Virus record (IMG/VR): IMGVR_UViG_3300046782_000297
Coordinates: 1-64,000 of that record
Source: a virus
Length of the DNA: 64,000 bases
Direction: 5' to 3' (one strand)
This document shows positions 15,553 to 22,846 of the stretch, piece after piece (position 1 is the first letter of the stretch; each line of letters starts with the position of its first letter). The position numbers and the translations under genes are program-made. Below the pieces are notes generated by a model that ran no database searches, was not told where the DNA came from, and worked only from the letters and a program-made list of their open reading frames with translations.

Positions 15553-16503
15553 CTAGGCAGGCAGGATCTTCTTAACCTTCCGGTCAAACTTGAACCCCAG
15601 GACTTCAACCACACCCTGCAAGTTGTCATCATCGGAAAGGAAAGACGCCACGGCCTGAGCTACGGAGTCATCGAATGCCCCAGCAACCTCTTTAAAGGTG
15701 CCAGTGCGAACAGCTACAGCGAACCCGCCGTTAGTGTTCTTCTCCAGATAGCCCGCCACTCCAATTTGTGCTGCCTCAGCAACATCATCGGCTGTGAGAG
15801 CGGCCCCAGCTTCTTGCTCCACTGGGGCTGGTTTGGTAGCAACGGGCTTAGGAGCCATCTTGCCATTGGGCTTGGGGGCTGCCGCTGCTGGAGTTGGTGC
15901 ATCACCAGGAACCCCACCGCCACCTTCCCAGGGCTTTCCATCGTCCTTGATCTCAGTCACGACCAGGATGAAACCGGAACCCTTACGTTCCTCCTCCTGC
16001 CCGTCACCTTCACCAGTCTTGGTCTTTTTGTTCTTGTAGCCCTTGCGCTCCTCCGGCTCAGGCTCATTGGCCAAGTGGACATGGACCCCATCAATCGTGC
16101 TGAGGTCATTGGTGAACACACCATTTGGAAGTCCACAGTCATACATGGACTTCAGGAAAAGTGCCCAGTTGGTGGACCTGTTCAGGTTCCCACCAACATT
16201 CTCAGCGTCCGGCTTGACCACCAGCCGCTTGCCGGTATCCGGGTCAGGTGAGAACACCTTATCCGCCGAATCACCCATCGCCATGAACTTAGTTTTGGCA
16301 TCACCACCCTCTAAAGGGGTGCATGTGACCATAACGCCAAGTCTCTCAACGTACTTACCCTCTGGGGGCTTCCAGCGCATGTTTTGGAACGTAAGGGCGT
16401 AGTCTCCCTCTGGTACTGCGGCCCCGCCAGAATACTGGCCCAGGTCGCCAAAGTTAACGTAGGCTGTCGCCACTGCGGGGGCAGCCTTTTTCGGTAAAGC
16501 CAT
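15553..16503 (-). CDS. Candidate single-stranded-DNA-binding protein
   Basis: 316 aa. The N-terminal domain (about 1-175) is beta-rich (EGDYALTFQNMRWKPPEGKY, then a strand TCTPLEGGDAKTKFMAMG). A linker of Lys/Glu and then Gly/Pro/Ala follows (EERKGYKNKKTKTGEGDG), and the C-terminal ~85 residues are a separate helical domain. Position beside exonuclease, Sak4-like ATPase and helicase suggests an SSB-type role. No family signature is definite. A hairpin at 15524-15546 follows the stop but lacks a U-run. Confidence 0.55.
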   Translation of the reverse strand: MALPKKAAPAVATAYVNFGDLGQYSGGAAVPEGDYALTFQNMRWKPPEGKYVERLGVMVTCTPLEGGDAKTKFMAMGDSADKVFSPDPDTGKRLVVKPDAENVGGNLNRSTNWALFLKSMYDCGLPNGVFTNDLSTIDGVHVHLANEPEPEERKGYKNKKTKTGEGDGQEEERKGSGFILVVTEIKDDGKPWEGGGGVPGDAPTPAAAAPKPNGKMAPKPVATKPAPVEQEAGAALTADDVAEAAQIGVAGYLEKNTNGGFAVAVRTGTFKEVAGAFDDSVAQAVASFLSDDDNLQGVVEVLGFKFDRKVKKILPA

Positions 16504-16510
16504 AAGTAAC

Positions 16511-16714
16511 CTATTCTCCTTGTTTAATGTAACCGTCAGTGATCCATTTTCGTGCCTGTGTCAAAGCCTCTCTTGCCGTTCCCTCCTCTCCATCTGCACC
16601 TACTGCATGCCATTGCCATCTGTCTTGGGGGGTTCTCCAGATATGAAAGACCCCCTGCATACCCTTACCATACTCAAATGTGATCTTAGTTGCATGGTCA
16701 GGGATATTACACAT
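16511..16714 (-). CDS. Hypothetical protein, 67 aa
   Basis: Small protein with a beta-rich aromatic core (FEYGKGMQGVFHIWRT, RWQWHAVGADGEEG) and a C-terminal helix. Its ATG is reached by TAAAATG from a 16-codon micro-gene immediately upstream, suggesting coupling. Confidence 0.6.
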   Translation of the reverse strand: MCNIPDHATKITFEYGKGMQGVFHIWRTPQDRWQWHAVGADGEEGTAREALTQARKWITDGYIKQGE

Positions 16715-16715
16715 T

Positions 16716-16766
16716 TTAGTCTAAGAACCCTGCCCACGAAGCCAAAGCAATGATTAACTCAAGCAT
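16716..16766 (-). CDS. 16-codon hydrophobic micro-gene
   Basis: Encodes MLELIIALASWAGFLD. AAGGAG lies 6 nt upstream of the ATG, and its stop is 1 nt before the next ATG, so it reads like a leader peptide coupled to the 67-aa gene. A palindrome (16783-16795) stands just upstream of the Shine-Dalgarno. Size makes this tentative. Confidence 0.45.
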   Translation of the reverse strand: MLELIIALASWAGFLD

Positions 16767-16797
16767 GGGTATCTCCTTTCGATGTAAACTTTACACA

Positions 16798-18369
16798 CTA
16801 GAACTTTAATGGCTGGGGTAGAATATCAGCCCGTTTATAGACTGCGTGGAATGACTTAGGGGCAAGATGACTGTATTTGTTCTTGAACCATTCCCCAAAA
16901 TGATCGTCAAAGATGAATCTCTCAGACCAGTCTGTCTCACTCCGCATATCCCTGCCGAATGCCTGAACCAGATATTGCATAGCCCTATAGTAAACGTACT
17001 CTTTATCATCAGCCTGCCTAGCCTTCTGTATTTTAGATGGCGGCTCAAACGGAGTCTTGAGTACTATCTGGAACCGGCACTCGTCATCAGGAAAATCATA
17101 ACCTGTTGATACGCTTGGGCTAACCAGCCTATACCCAGGTCCGGCAGCCTTGTACTCCTCTACCTTTCTCGTAATAGACTGCCCTTTTCTGTTGGCAATC
17201 ATGTAGTCTGAGAATCGGCTGACATCCAGTAACTCCTCCTGTCTGGGATAGCTTATAGTGTGGATGATCCCCTTGACCTTCTGCCTAGCGGATAACACCT
17301 GATCCACACGAGTCCACAGCGGCCCCAGGTTCCTCCCATACTCCACTTTCATAGTCGGCACCCAGTAGATAGGACACCTATTGGGGTCAAACGTGCTGGG
17401 ATATTCAAAGAAGTCAAACTGCTCCCGGCCAATGCCAGACATGAACATAGTTTTTGGCCGGACAGTGGCACTGAGCACAGCCACTTTCGGGACCTTGAGT
17501 AGGAGTGCGCTCTCTACGTACCTCCCAGGCCGGATAGGATCAAATTGGAATCCATCCTCTATCTGCTCAACAATCCAGTCATTGGCTGCTGCCGTGGCCA
17601 ACACACCCAAGCGTCTTACCAGATGCTTCATGTGGGTGTAGTGCTTTACCCAACTGGCTTTGGGATTGCTATTGTGTATGAGCCTGCCTCTGGCCGTGAC
17701 CATTTCCTGCTCAGCTATCGTCCTGGCCGCACTAGCCCATTGCTTCCACTCCCTCATATCTTCCAACTCACTGCCGCCAGGGAAGTTAATCTTCAGGTCC
17801 TGCTCAATCTCTTTGCTGTGGAAGGTAAGCTGCATTGCCCTGGCCAGAGCCTCGGGCATATGGTGACCCTCATCGAATATCACCCGGCTAATATGGTTGA
17901 GACCTTGACCATATTTTTTCGAGGATGTCCACTTGTCGTAGTTGGTTAACACGATCGGAGAGATAGCGGCTCGCATTTCGGCCTGAGAGGCTGGACACAT
18001 GGGGGTGCCCTTATAGGTGCATCTGGCGTTGTAGCCCTGAGAGCATGTAAAGTTTACATCTCTCCTCATCTCACATATGTAGTTGTCTCGGCCCCTCAGA
18101 TCGGCCACGCCCAAACTCTCGCCATCCTCTAAGTACTGATCCTGCAAGCCCTTAGTGGCTGTGACAATACAGGTGGACTCCTTGAACACCTTCCATGCCA
18201 TGCTGGCAACACCCAACACAACCCCCGTCTTGCCAAACCCAGTCGGAGCGGATATCACAGTCTCCCGCCTGCTGCCCATTAGACACTTTTCAATGGCATC
18301 TTCCTGGTTACTACGCCAGTCCTGGAATTTTTCAGGCAGCCCTAGCTGCTGTGGTGATGGGATTTTCAC
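16798..18369 (-). CDS. DinG/XPD-type superfamily-2 helicase with Fe-S motif
   Basis: 523 aa. Motif I is SAPTGFGKTGV, motif II is FDEGHH (DEAH-type), and motif VI is QAFGRDMRSETDW. Between motifs I and II are four cysteines (NYIC, FTC, ARC, PMC) in the place of the 4Fe-4S cluster of Rad3/XPD/DinG helicases, which are 5'-3' DNA helicases. It probably unwinds DNA for the split polymerase or during recombination. The second cluster cysteine lies next to an in-frame palindrome copy (18046-18058, Val-Asn-Phe-Thr), so the repeat sits within the Fe-S loop. Confidence 0.9.
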   Translation of the reverse strand: MKIPSPQQLGLPEKFQDWRSNQEDAIEKCLMGSRRETVISAPTGFGKTGVVLGVASMAWKVFKESTCIVTATKGLQDQYLEDGESLGVADLRGRDNYICEMRRDVNFTCSQGYNARCTYKGTPMCPASQAEMRAAISPIVLTNYDKWTSSKKYGQGLNHISRVIFDEGHHMPEALARAMQLTFHSKEIEQDLKINFPGGSELEDMREWKQWASAARTIAEQEMVTARGRLIHNSNPKASWVKHYTHMKHLVRRLGVLATAAANDWIVEQIEDGFQFDPIRPGRYVESALLLKVPKVAVLSATVRPKTMFMSGIGREQFDFFEYPSTFDPNRCPIYWVPTMKVEYGRNLGPLWTRVDQVLSARQKVKGIIHTISYPRQEELLDVSRFSDYMIANRKGQSITRKVEEYKAAGPGYRLVSPSVSTGYDFPDDECRFQIVLKTPFEPPSKIQKARQADDKEYVYYRAMQYLVQAFGRDMRSETDWSERFIFDDHFGEWFKNKYSHLAPKSFHAVYKRADILPQPLKF

Positions 18370-18370
18370 T

Positions 18371-18565
18371 TTAACTCACGATATTCTGCGTTGATTGGCT
18401 GTCAGGTAGAGGGGAGTCGAGATAGCATTCCAGAGCATACTTGACTACATGGGAATAGAGTCTACGCTCCTGACATGCCCTTTCTTTCAGTCTATCTATT
18501 AGGGGTATGGGGATTCTTACTGCGACTAGGCGGGTCTTTGGTCTTTTCGGTAGCTTCTTATTCAT
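18371..18565 (-). CDS. Ribbon-helix-helix (CopG/Arc-type) regulator, 64 aa
   Basis: From the ATG at 18565 the product shows a basic strand TRLVAVRIPIPLIDRLKERA followed by the second helix YSHVVKYALECYL, a typical RHH fold. These dimers bind short palindromes in DNA. The longer frame to 18610 is excluded because it would start inside the gene's own promoter. It has its own promoter and a terminator isolates it from upstream transcription, so it forms a single-gene unit. It is a second candidate binder of the 13-bp repeat. Confidence 0.78.
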   Translation of the reverse strand: MNKKLPKRPKTRLVAVRIPIPLIDRLKERACQERRLYSHVVKYALECYLDSPLPDSQSTQNIVS

Positions 18566-18578
18566 AAACGATAGACAG

Positions 18579-18607
18579 TATATACCTACTGATATACACT
18601 CTGTCAA
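18579..18607 (-). promoter_or_regulatory. Promoter (and possible operator) of the RHH regulator
   Basis: Minus strand TTGACA (18607-18602), 17 bp, TATATA (18584-18579). An imperfect dyad AGTATATAC / GATATACACT spans 18577-18600 and could be its autoregulatory operator. Predicted start about 7 nt before the ATG. Confidence 0.6.
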
Positions 18608-18620
18608 CATTTATTTTTGG

Positions 18621-18654
18621 GCAAAAAATAACCGGGGCTGGTAAGGCCCCGGCT
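18621..18654 (-). terminator. Rho-independent terminator
   Basis: Stem CCGGGGC (18632-18638) with GCCCCGG (18646-18652), loop of 7; on the minus strand it is followed by TTATTTTTTG. It ends transcription from the virion and lysis genes before the RHH regulator and replication genes. Confidence 0.88.
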
Positions 18655-18686
18655 CTTTAAGAGGGGAGAAAAAGAGAAAGCAAAGA

Positions 18687-18830
18687 CTAACTGACTGACA
18701 CGAGCACCGACAGAACTGGTTCAACTACTATGGTCACTTCTTTAGCAGACTTCTGGAGTTGGAGTTCGTCCTCACCTAGTTGCATATCCAGTTGCATTTC
18801 GCCAAAGCAGATGTGACCACAACAATCCAT
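18687..18830 (-). CDS. 47-aa small acidic protein
   Basis: Begins MDCCGHICFGEMQLDMQLGE with three early cysteines, then an acidic helix and a valine-rich beta end (VTIVVEPVLSVLVSVS). Located between a terminator and a palindrome (18833-18845) that lies 2 nt upstream of the ATG, where a Shine-Dalgarno would be expected; none is visible. It could be a small virion protein. Too short to be sure. Confidence 0.5.
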   Translation of the reverse strand: MDCCGHICFGEMQLDMQLGEDELQLQKSAKEVTIVVEPVLSVLVSVS

Positions 18831-18868
18831 AGTGTAAACTTTACACCCACAACCAGTATACTACTTAA

Positions 18869-19066
18869 CTACTGTTGTGTCAAGGCAGTAGGCGGTGGGA
18901 TGACCGGAGGCACAATGCCCTCAGCAATGTAAATCTCATTCGCCAGGGCAATCAGCATTGGCCGATACTTCGCTTGGCTTGTGGGATTCTTGACGGTTGA
19001 GAGCAAATAGCCGACACCGTTCTGTACAAGATTCATTTCAAGCATTTCCAGATATGGGTTATCCAT
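18869..19066 (-). CDS. Hypothetical protein, 65 aa
   Basis: Helical protein with KYRPMLIALANEIYIAEGIV and a proline-rich C-terminus (PPVIPPPTALTQQ). It follows the membrane protein gene at 19078 by 11 nt, so it belongs to the same small lysis-type cluster. No family recognised. Confidence 0.6.
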   Translation of the reverse strand: MDNPYLEMLEMNLVQNGVGYLLSTVKNPTSQAKYRPMLIALANEIYIAEGIVPPVIPPPTALTQQ

Positions 19067-19077
19067 TAGGTTATCTC

Positions 19078-19329
19078 CTAGGGTGTGTTTGTTGGTAGTG
19101 GGTCCGACCCGTTTGGGTCTTTCTTAACGTCTGGGACAATGATGGAAACCAGTCTTCCCAGGACGAATGCCGCCTGGGCCTCTCCCCATGCAATGAACGC
19201 AGCATCATTCCCACCTGCATCCTGTTTGTGCATCAGATGAACGCACATCGAACAGGTTGCAATGAAGATGAAGGCGAGGAGAAGTTTGTTGAAGTGGTCA
19301 CCTACTTTTATTTCTTTAAGGAACGACAT
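19078..19329 (-). CDS. Small membrane protein, holin candidate
   Basis: 83 aa with a clear transmembrane helix at residues 14-32 (LLLAFIFIATCSMCVHLM), a possible second at WGEAQAAFVLGRLVSIIV, and a charged, proline-rich C-terminus. Holin genes are usually of this size. It adjoins a second membrane gene, and the endolysin at 2453 lacks a signal peptide and would need a holin. Candidate only. Confidence 0.6.
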   Translation of the reverse strand: MSFLKEIKVGDHFNKLLLAFIFIATCSMCVHLMHKQDAGGNDAAFIAWGEAQAAFVLGRLVSIIVPDVKKDPNGSDPLPTNTP

Positions 19330-19332
19330 AAG

Positions 19333-19623
19333 CTACTCCGGTTTTTTCGGGATGTCAATGCCCGACTTTATAGACAGCGTTGTCAAGCTCTCAGAAGACC
19401 AATTGGTCATTCTCTTCAGCCAGCTTACGTTACTCTTAATAGGCGCTATGGTGGCGTCCACTATGGCCTTATTATGTTTCATCTCCAACATTACGCCCTT
19501 AACCAGCATCTTTACATAACCAGTCAATAGGCCCATAAGTATTAGGGCAACAAAGTGTACTACCCAATCAGGTACAGTAATCGCACTAACATCAGCCAAC
19601 CAGAGCAGCAACAGGTGCAGCAT
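19333..19623 (-). CDS. Small membrane protein, holin or spanin candidate
   Basis: 96 aa with an N-terminal hydrophobic stretch (LHLLLLWLADV), a strong transmembrane segment at about 22-42 (VVHFVALILMGLLTGYV), then a soluble helical tail. The N-terminus overlaps the nuclease-like gene by 32 nt. With the next gene it forms a two-membrane-protein cassette that could be the holin system. Confidence 0.6.
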   Translation of the reverse strand: MLHLLLLWLADVSAITVPDWVVHFVALILMGLLTGYVKMLVKGVMLEMKHNKAIVDATIAPIKSNVSWLKRMTNWSSESLTTLSIKSGIDIPKKPE

Positions 19624-20578
19624 CTTTTTTATCCTCCTTGGAACGTCTTACATAGATGCCTACGTCATCAAGTTTAAGTGAGCTATAGCAGAAGTTTTGA
19701 TGGGGGCAAGTATAAGGTTTGTCGCAGGCATATCTGCTCATAGGTATTTCCCTTGGCTGGATGTCCGCATAATGCTCCATCTGTTGAGCCTCAGTTCGCA
19801 CCTGTTTTTCCCATGATTCAATATGCTGGGGCGACAATTCCTTAACTGAAATGTGCCTAACTAGATCGCCAATAACCCCATCACGTATCATAAGGTCAAC
19901 CCATTCTTTGGGGTTGTTCTCTGTACGCTCAGAAAACCATAGCTCCCGCCAGCCTTCAGTGAGTTGTCCGCCACCCTTTTTCTTGAACTTATATACTCTG
20001 GCCACTTTAGGGTGAGCGTAAACTTTACACCACTGAATATTCTGGTGGGACTTCCTCCTCTGTCCAATAGCTACTAAGTGAAGTGTCATTGGAGCGTCAG
20101 CCGCAGCTATGTCCCCAAACACCTCCCAAGAGTGTAGGTACTCCAATATGTCTTCTGGGATGTAGTCAACAAACTTCCAACGGTGCAGTGCTCCTGCCTC
20201 ATCTATGTGGGATAGGAATTGCCAGGATAGACTAGGGGATAAACTAACTGGGGTTACTTCGCGGAGGGTTAACAGGCTGAGACGAGACAGGTATTCCAGC
20301 ACGTTCTTAATGATCGCAACAAAGTCCATAGACAGCGTATAGGTGTCAATCCCACCTACATCTAGTCCAGGGTTTCTGGCCTCACCGAGAAACCCATTCA
20401 CTGCCAGATTCGTGGCTATGGTTTTATCCATGCCATTACTCAAGTTGAACACACTCATCCTAAGCACAGCCGACAGCAAAGATGGAGGAAACCAGCGGGA
20501 TAGCCGGTGAGTCCGGCCAATAGCCTGGGGCCTCTTACATCTTTGGAACTGTTCTAGTGTGTATCCGTTTATGACCAT
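19592..20578 (-). CDS. Cas4/AddB-like protein with Fe-S cysteines, active site unclear
   Basis: About 328 aa from ATG 20578 (MVINGYTLEQFQRC). The N-terminal FQRCKRPQAIGRTHRLSRW and the C-terminal YACDKPYTCPHQNFCYSS give the one-plus-three cysteine layout of 4Fe-4S PD-(D/E)XK nucleases. The central catalytic Asp and E-x-K are not evident; the region HIDEAGALHRWKFVD is the nearest. It may be an inactive or diverged member. An in-frame palindrome copy (20017-20029) is read as Cys-Lys-Val-Tyr-Ala. The upstream 130 nt hold the structured repeat at 20611-20694. Confidence 0.65.
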   Translation of the reverse strand: MVINGYTLEQFQRCKRPQAIGRTHRLSRWFPPSLLSAVLRMSVFNLSNGMDKTIATNLAVNGFLGEARNPGLDVGGIDTYTLSMDFVAIIKNVLEYLSRLSLLTLREVTPVSLSPSLSWQFLSHIDEAGALHRWKFVDYIPEDILEYLHSWEVFGDIAAADAPMTLHLVAIGQRRKSHQNIQWCKVYAHPKVARVYKFKKKGGGQLTEGWRELWFSERTENNPKEWVDLMIRDGVIGDLVRHISVKELSPQHIESWEKQVRTEAQQMEHYADIQPREIPMSRYACDKPYTCPHQNFCYSSLKLDDVGIYVRRSKEDKKDAAPVAALVG

Positions 20579-20593
20579 ACTACATCTTGGGGC

Positions 20594-20613
20594 TTGACAC
20601 GCTATGGTATAAT
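20594..20613 (+). promoter_or_regulatory. Compact TTGACA-N8-TATAAT element
   Basis: TTGACA (20594-20599), 8 bp, TATAAT (20608-20613), with TG-N-TATAAT extended -10. It points antisense to the virion gene at 20714 and its start would fall at the base of the structured repeat. Confidence 0.45.
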
Positions 20614-20694
20614 TTAGGGGCTTCCCAGGGGAAGGCTGCAAAGCAACTTCCCCGCAACCGGCTTCGCACCCTCCCCCCAGAAAGCCCCTAAATT
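20611..20694. ncRNA. Structured intergenic element (possible RNA)
   Basis: Perfect 13-bp arms AATTTAGGGGCTT (20611-20623) and AAGCCCCTAAATT (20682-20694) enclose a second perfect 7-bp stem GGGGAAG (20628-20634) / CTTCCCC (20647-20653). An alternative CTTCCC/GGGAAG hairpin (20621-20634) is mutually exclusive with the inner stem, so a switch-like RNA is possible. There is no U-run, so it is not a standard terminator. It is not a tRNA. It could be read from the minus-strand operon or from the compact plus-strand element overlapping it. Confidence 0.5.
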
Positions 20695-20713
20695 CTAACT
20701 GATTGTGTAAACT

Positions 20714-22831
20714 TTACAAGTTCTTTTTGCTCTGCCTCTTTGGTGGTTCAGGTGGTTTGTGGCCGCTAAATGTTTGGGCCTGCACTCTGTCACCTTTATC
20801 CAAATCCAGTTCTCTATCCGATGAAATCATCTCCCCTTCAGGTGTCTGGTAGTGGTACATCGTCCGGCCATCCAGGGTCTTACTCTGAAACACATACTTG
20901 CTGCCAACCGGCACCTCAATATTTTGGTGTGCCTGGGTCTCACCCAGACTGGTTTGCCGCTCGCCAAAAATAGGTGTAGATGGCCTCCCAGTAGGCTTAA
21001 TTACAGTGGGCTGTAGTGGCGGCTGCTCCCCTTCAATTGTGGTCGGAGGGGCTTCACCATGTACAGTCTCTCCATGCTTGATCTGGGTAACCGTCCCACC
21101 AGCCGTCTTAGTCTTGATCTTACTGAGTTTCTGGGGCGGCAGGGTTAACTCTCCAGTCGTGGGGTCTCGACGTTCAGTATCAGCAACCGCCTGGGTGGGT
21201 TCGCCGCCCATCCTCAACCTGTCCGCCTCCGATATCTTTGTAACGCTGGGACTTACTGGGGTTGGCGGCATTAGGATTTCCCCTGTAATAGGGTCACGAT
21301 TGGTGGTGTCCTGTTGCCCAGCCTGATTGGCTAGCCGCTCAGCATGTTGCCTTCTAACCTCATCACTGCTGATGCCCAGCTTATCCAACTCAGCAAGCTG
21401 CTGGGGGGTTAGCTGATCCCACGGTGTAGTACCCACATTCATTGTAGTAGGTGCATTAGCTGCCGTTCCAGCAATCCTGTTCTTTACCAAATTTGGCCGG
21501 ATGGGCGCTGAGGTATTTTTCCAGGACTTCATGGCACTGGCTATGCCCTCGTTGATTGTGGGCGGACTGGTCACCTGAGTCATCCTCTTAAATCTCGGCA
21601 CGGTCGCCTGAACCCTGGCAGCCTTCTCAGCCGTATCAATGGAGTCCTCGATTTTTATGAGACTGCCAATACGTTGGTTAATTCCCCTTAATTCCTCAGC
21701 CCCACCCAGACCCTGTTTATCCATTCCCTCCTGCATGATATTGCGGGCAGCCTGCTCAGTAGCCACGTTAATAGCGCCATTGGCATTCTCCACTTTGCTT
21801 AGTGCCTGACTGAGTTTGGCCTGATGGTAGGCCCTATTCTGTGAATTCAGGCTGGTTGACATATCCTCAAGCTGCCCAATATTAAGGTCAGTCGGGATAC
21901 TCTTGTTAATGCTGTCAACAAGTTGCGTATATTCAGGCGAACCCGGTAGGATATCCTTGGGTATCGCGGCAACCTTAGCGTCTACCAGCATCCTCCTAGA
22001 CCCAGGTATAGTAATGTGTGCTTGAGGGTCAATGATCGCCCGTCGAGTAGGCATTAGCTCCTGTTTGAACTGGGCCTGAGCGGCTTCCCTGGCGCTGTCA
22101 ACATCCTTGACGGGCTTACCAATCTTACCCTCACCAGCCTTCAACTCATTCCCAGCAACCTTAATTCCAGCATCATCCAGGTCTGGCTTGAGTGATGCTC
22201 TCAGATGACCCTCAGGCTGGGTGAAGAACATAGGGCCATTCTGGGAATAGTTTAGAGCTTTTTTCCCAGTAGCCACGCCAGAACCTACTAATTCCTCAGC
22301 AGCCTTCCCAGCCAGCGTATAGCCAAGGGCTTTACCGGCACCCCTCATGGTTTCGCCATGAGCAACTTCCTGCAATACATCTTTAACAGCAGGGCCTATG
22401 CCGGGGATCATGCCCATAGCATTGGACAAATTATCCAGATAGGTGTCCATATTGCTAAGTGGTTGATCTGATTGGGCTTGTGCCTTCATGCCCTCCCACC
22501 ACGCTTTGGCATTCTCCACTGTAGGCTCTGCTAATAGACGTTTTGCAGCTAGTGCTATGAATGGGTACTTCTCCTCTCCTGGGTTCTTGACAGTAGTGGC
22601 CGCATTGTAGATATCAATAGGGCTGTGGGCTACAGCTTTGCCAGCCTCTACTGCACCTTGACCAAGGTTGGCCAGAGGACTGAGCAACATCCTGGTGCCC
22701 TTCTCTACTGGGGACATTTCTGTCCATGAGCCTGTAGCCCCAGGTGTTTTCGGAGCAGACTCTAGTTGGGAAGAGTCTATAGTTTTGCCCGCTGGTGCCT
22801 CTAAGTCGTTGGCCGATATGACTTTTGACAT
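20714..22831 (-). CDS. Probable internal virion protein, 705 aa
   Basis: No catalytic motif. Ala/Gly/Pro-rich with amphipathic helices, including AVKDVLQEVAHGETMRGAGK and long helical stretches around 240-420. The C-terminal third has repeated short units of the type RDPTTGELTLPP / RDPITGEILMPP. Size, composition and placement between the nozzle/fibre genes and lysis genes fit ejected internal virion proteins of podoviruses (inference). The palindrome at 22834-22846 is 2 nt upstream of the ATG, and another copy covers the stop. Confidence 0.6.
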   Translation of the reverse strand: MSKVISANDLEAPAGKTIDSSQLESAPKTPGATGSWTEMSPVEKGTRMLLSPLANLGQGAVEAGKAVAHSPIDIYNAATTVKNPGEEKYPFIALAAKRLLAEPTVENAKAWWEGMKAQAQSDQPLSNMDTYLDNLSNAMGMIPGIGPAVKDVLQEVAHGETMRGAGKALGYTLAGKAAEELVGSGVATGKKALNYSQNGPMFFTQPEGHLRASLKPDLDDAGIKVAGNELKAGEGKIGKPVKDVDSAREAAQAQFKQELMPTRRAIIDPQAHITIPGSRRMLVDAKVAAIPKDILPGSPEYTQLVDSINKSIPTDLNIGQLEDMSTSLNSQNRAYHQAKLSQALSKVENANGAINVATEQAARNIMQEGMDKQGLGGAEELRGINQRIGSLIKIEDSIDTAEKAARVQATVPRFKRMTQVTSPPTINEGIASAMKSWKNTSAPIRPNLVKNRIAGTAANAPTTMNVGTTPWDQLTPQQLAELDKLGISSDEVRRQHAERLANQAGQQDTTNRDPITGEILMPPTPVSPSVTKISEADRLRMGGEPTQAVADTERRDPTTGELTLPPQKLSKIKTKTAGGTVTQIKHGETVHGEAPPTTIEGEQPPLQPTVIKPTGRPSTPIFGERQTSLGETQAHQNIEVPVGSKYVFQSKTLDGRTMYHYQTPEGEMISSDRELDLDKGDRVQAQTFSGHKPPEPPKRQSKKNL

Positions 22832-22846
22832 GATGTAAACTTTACA

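Noticed and set aside
20611-20694. tRNA or known riboswitch
   Set aside because: No cloverleaf, no T-loop, and no match I recognise to known riboswitch classes.
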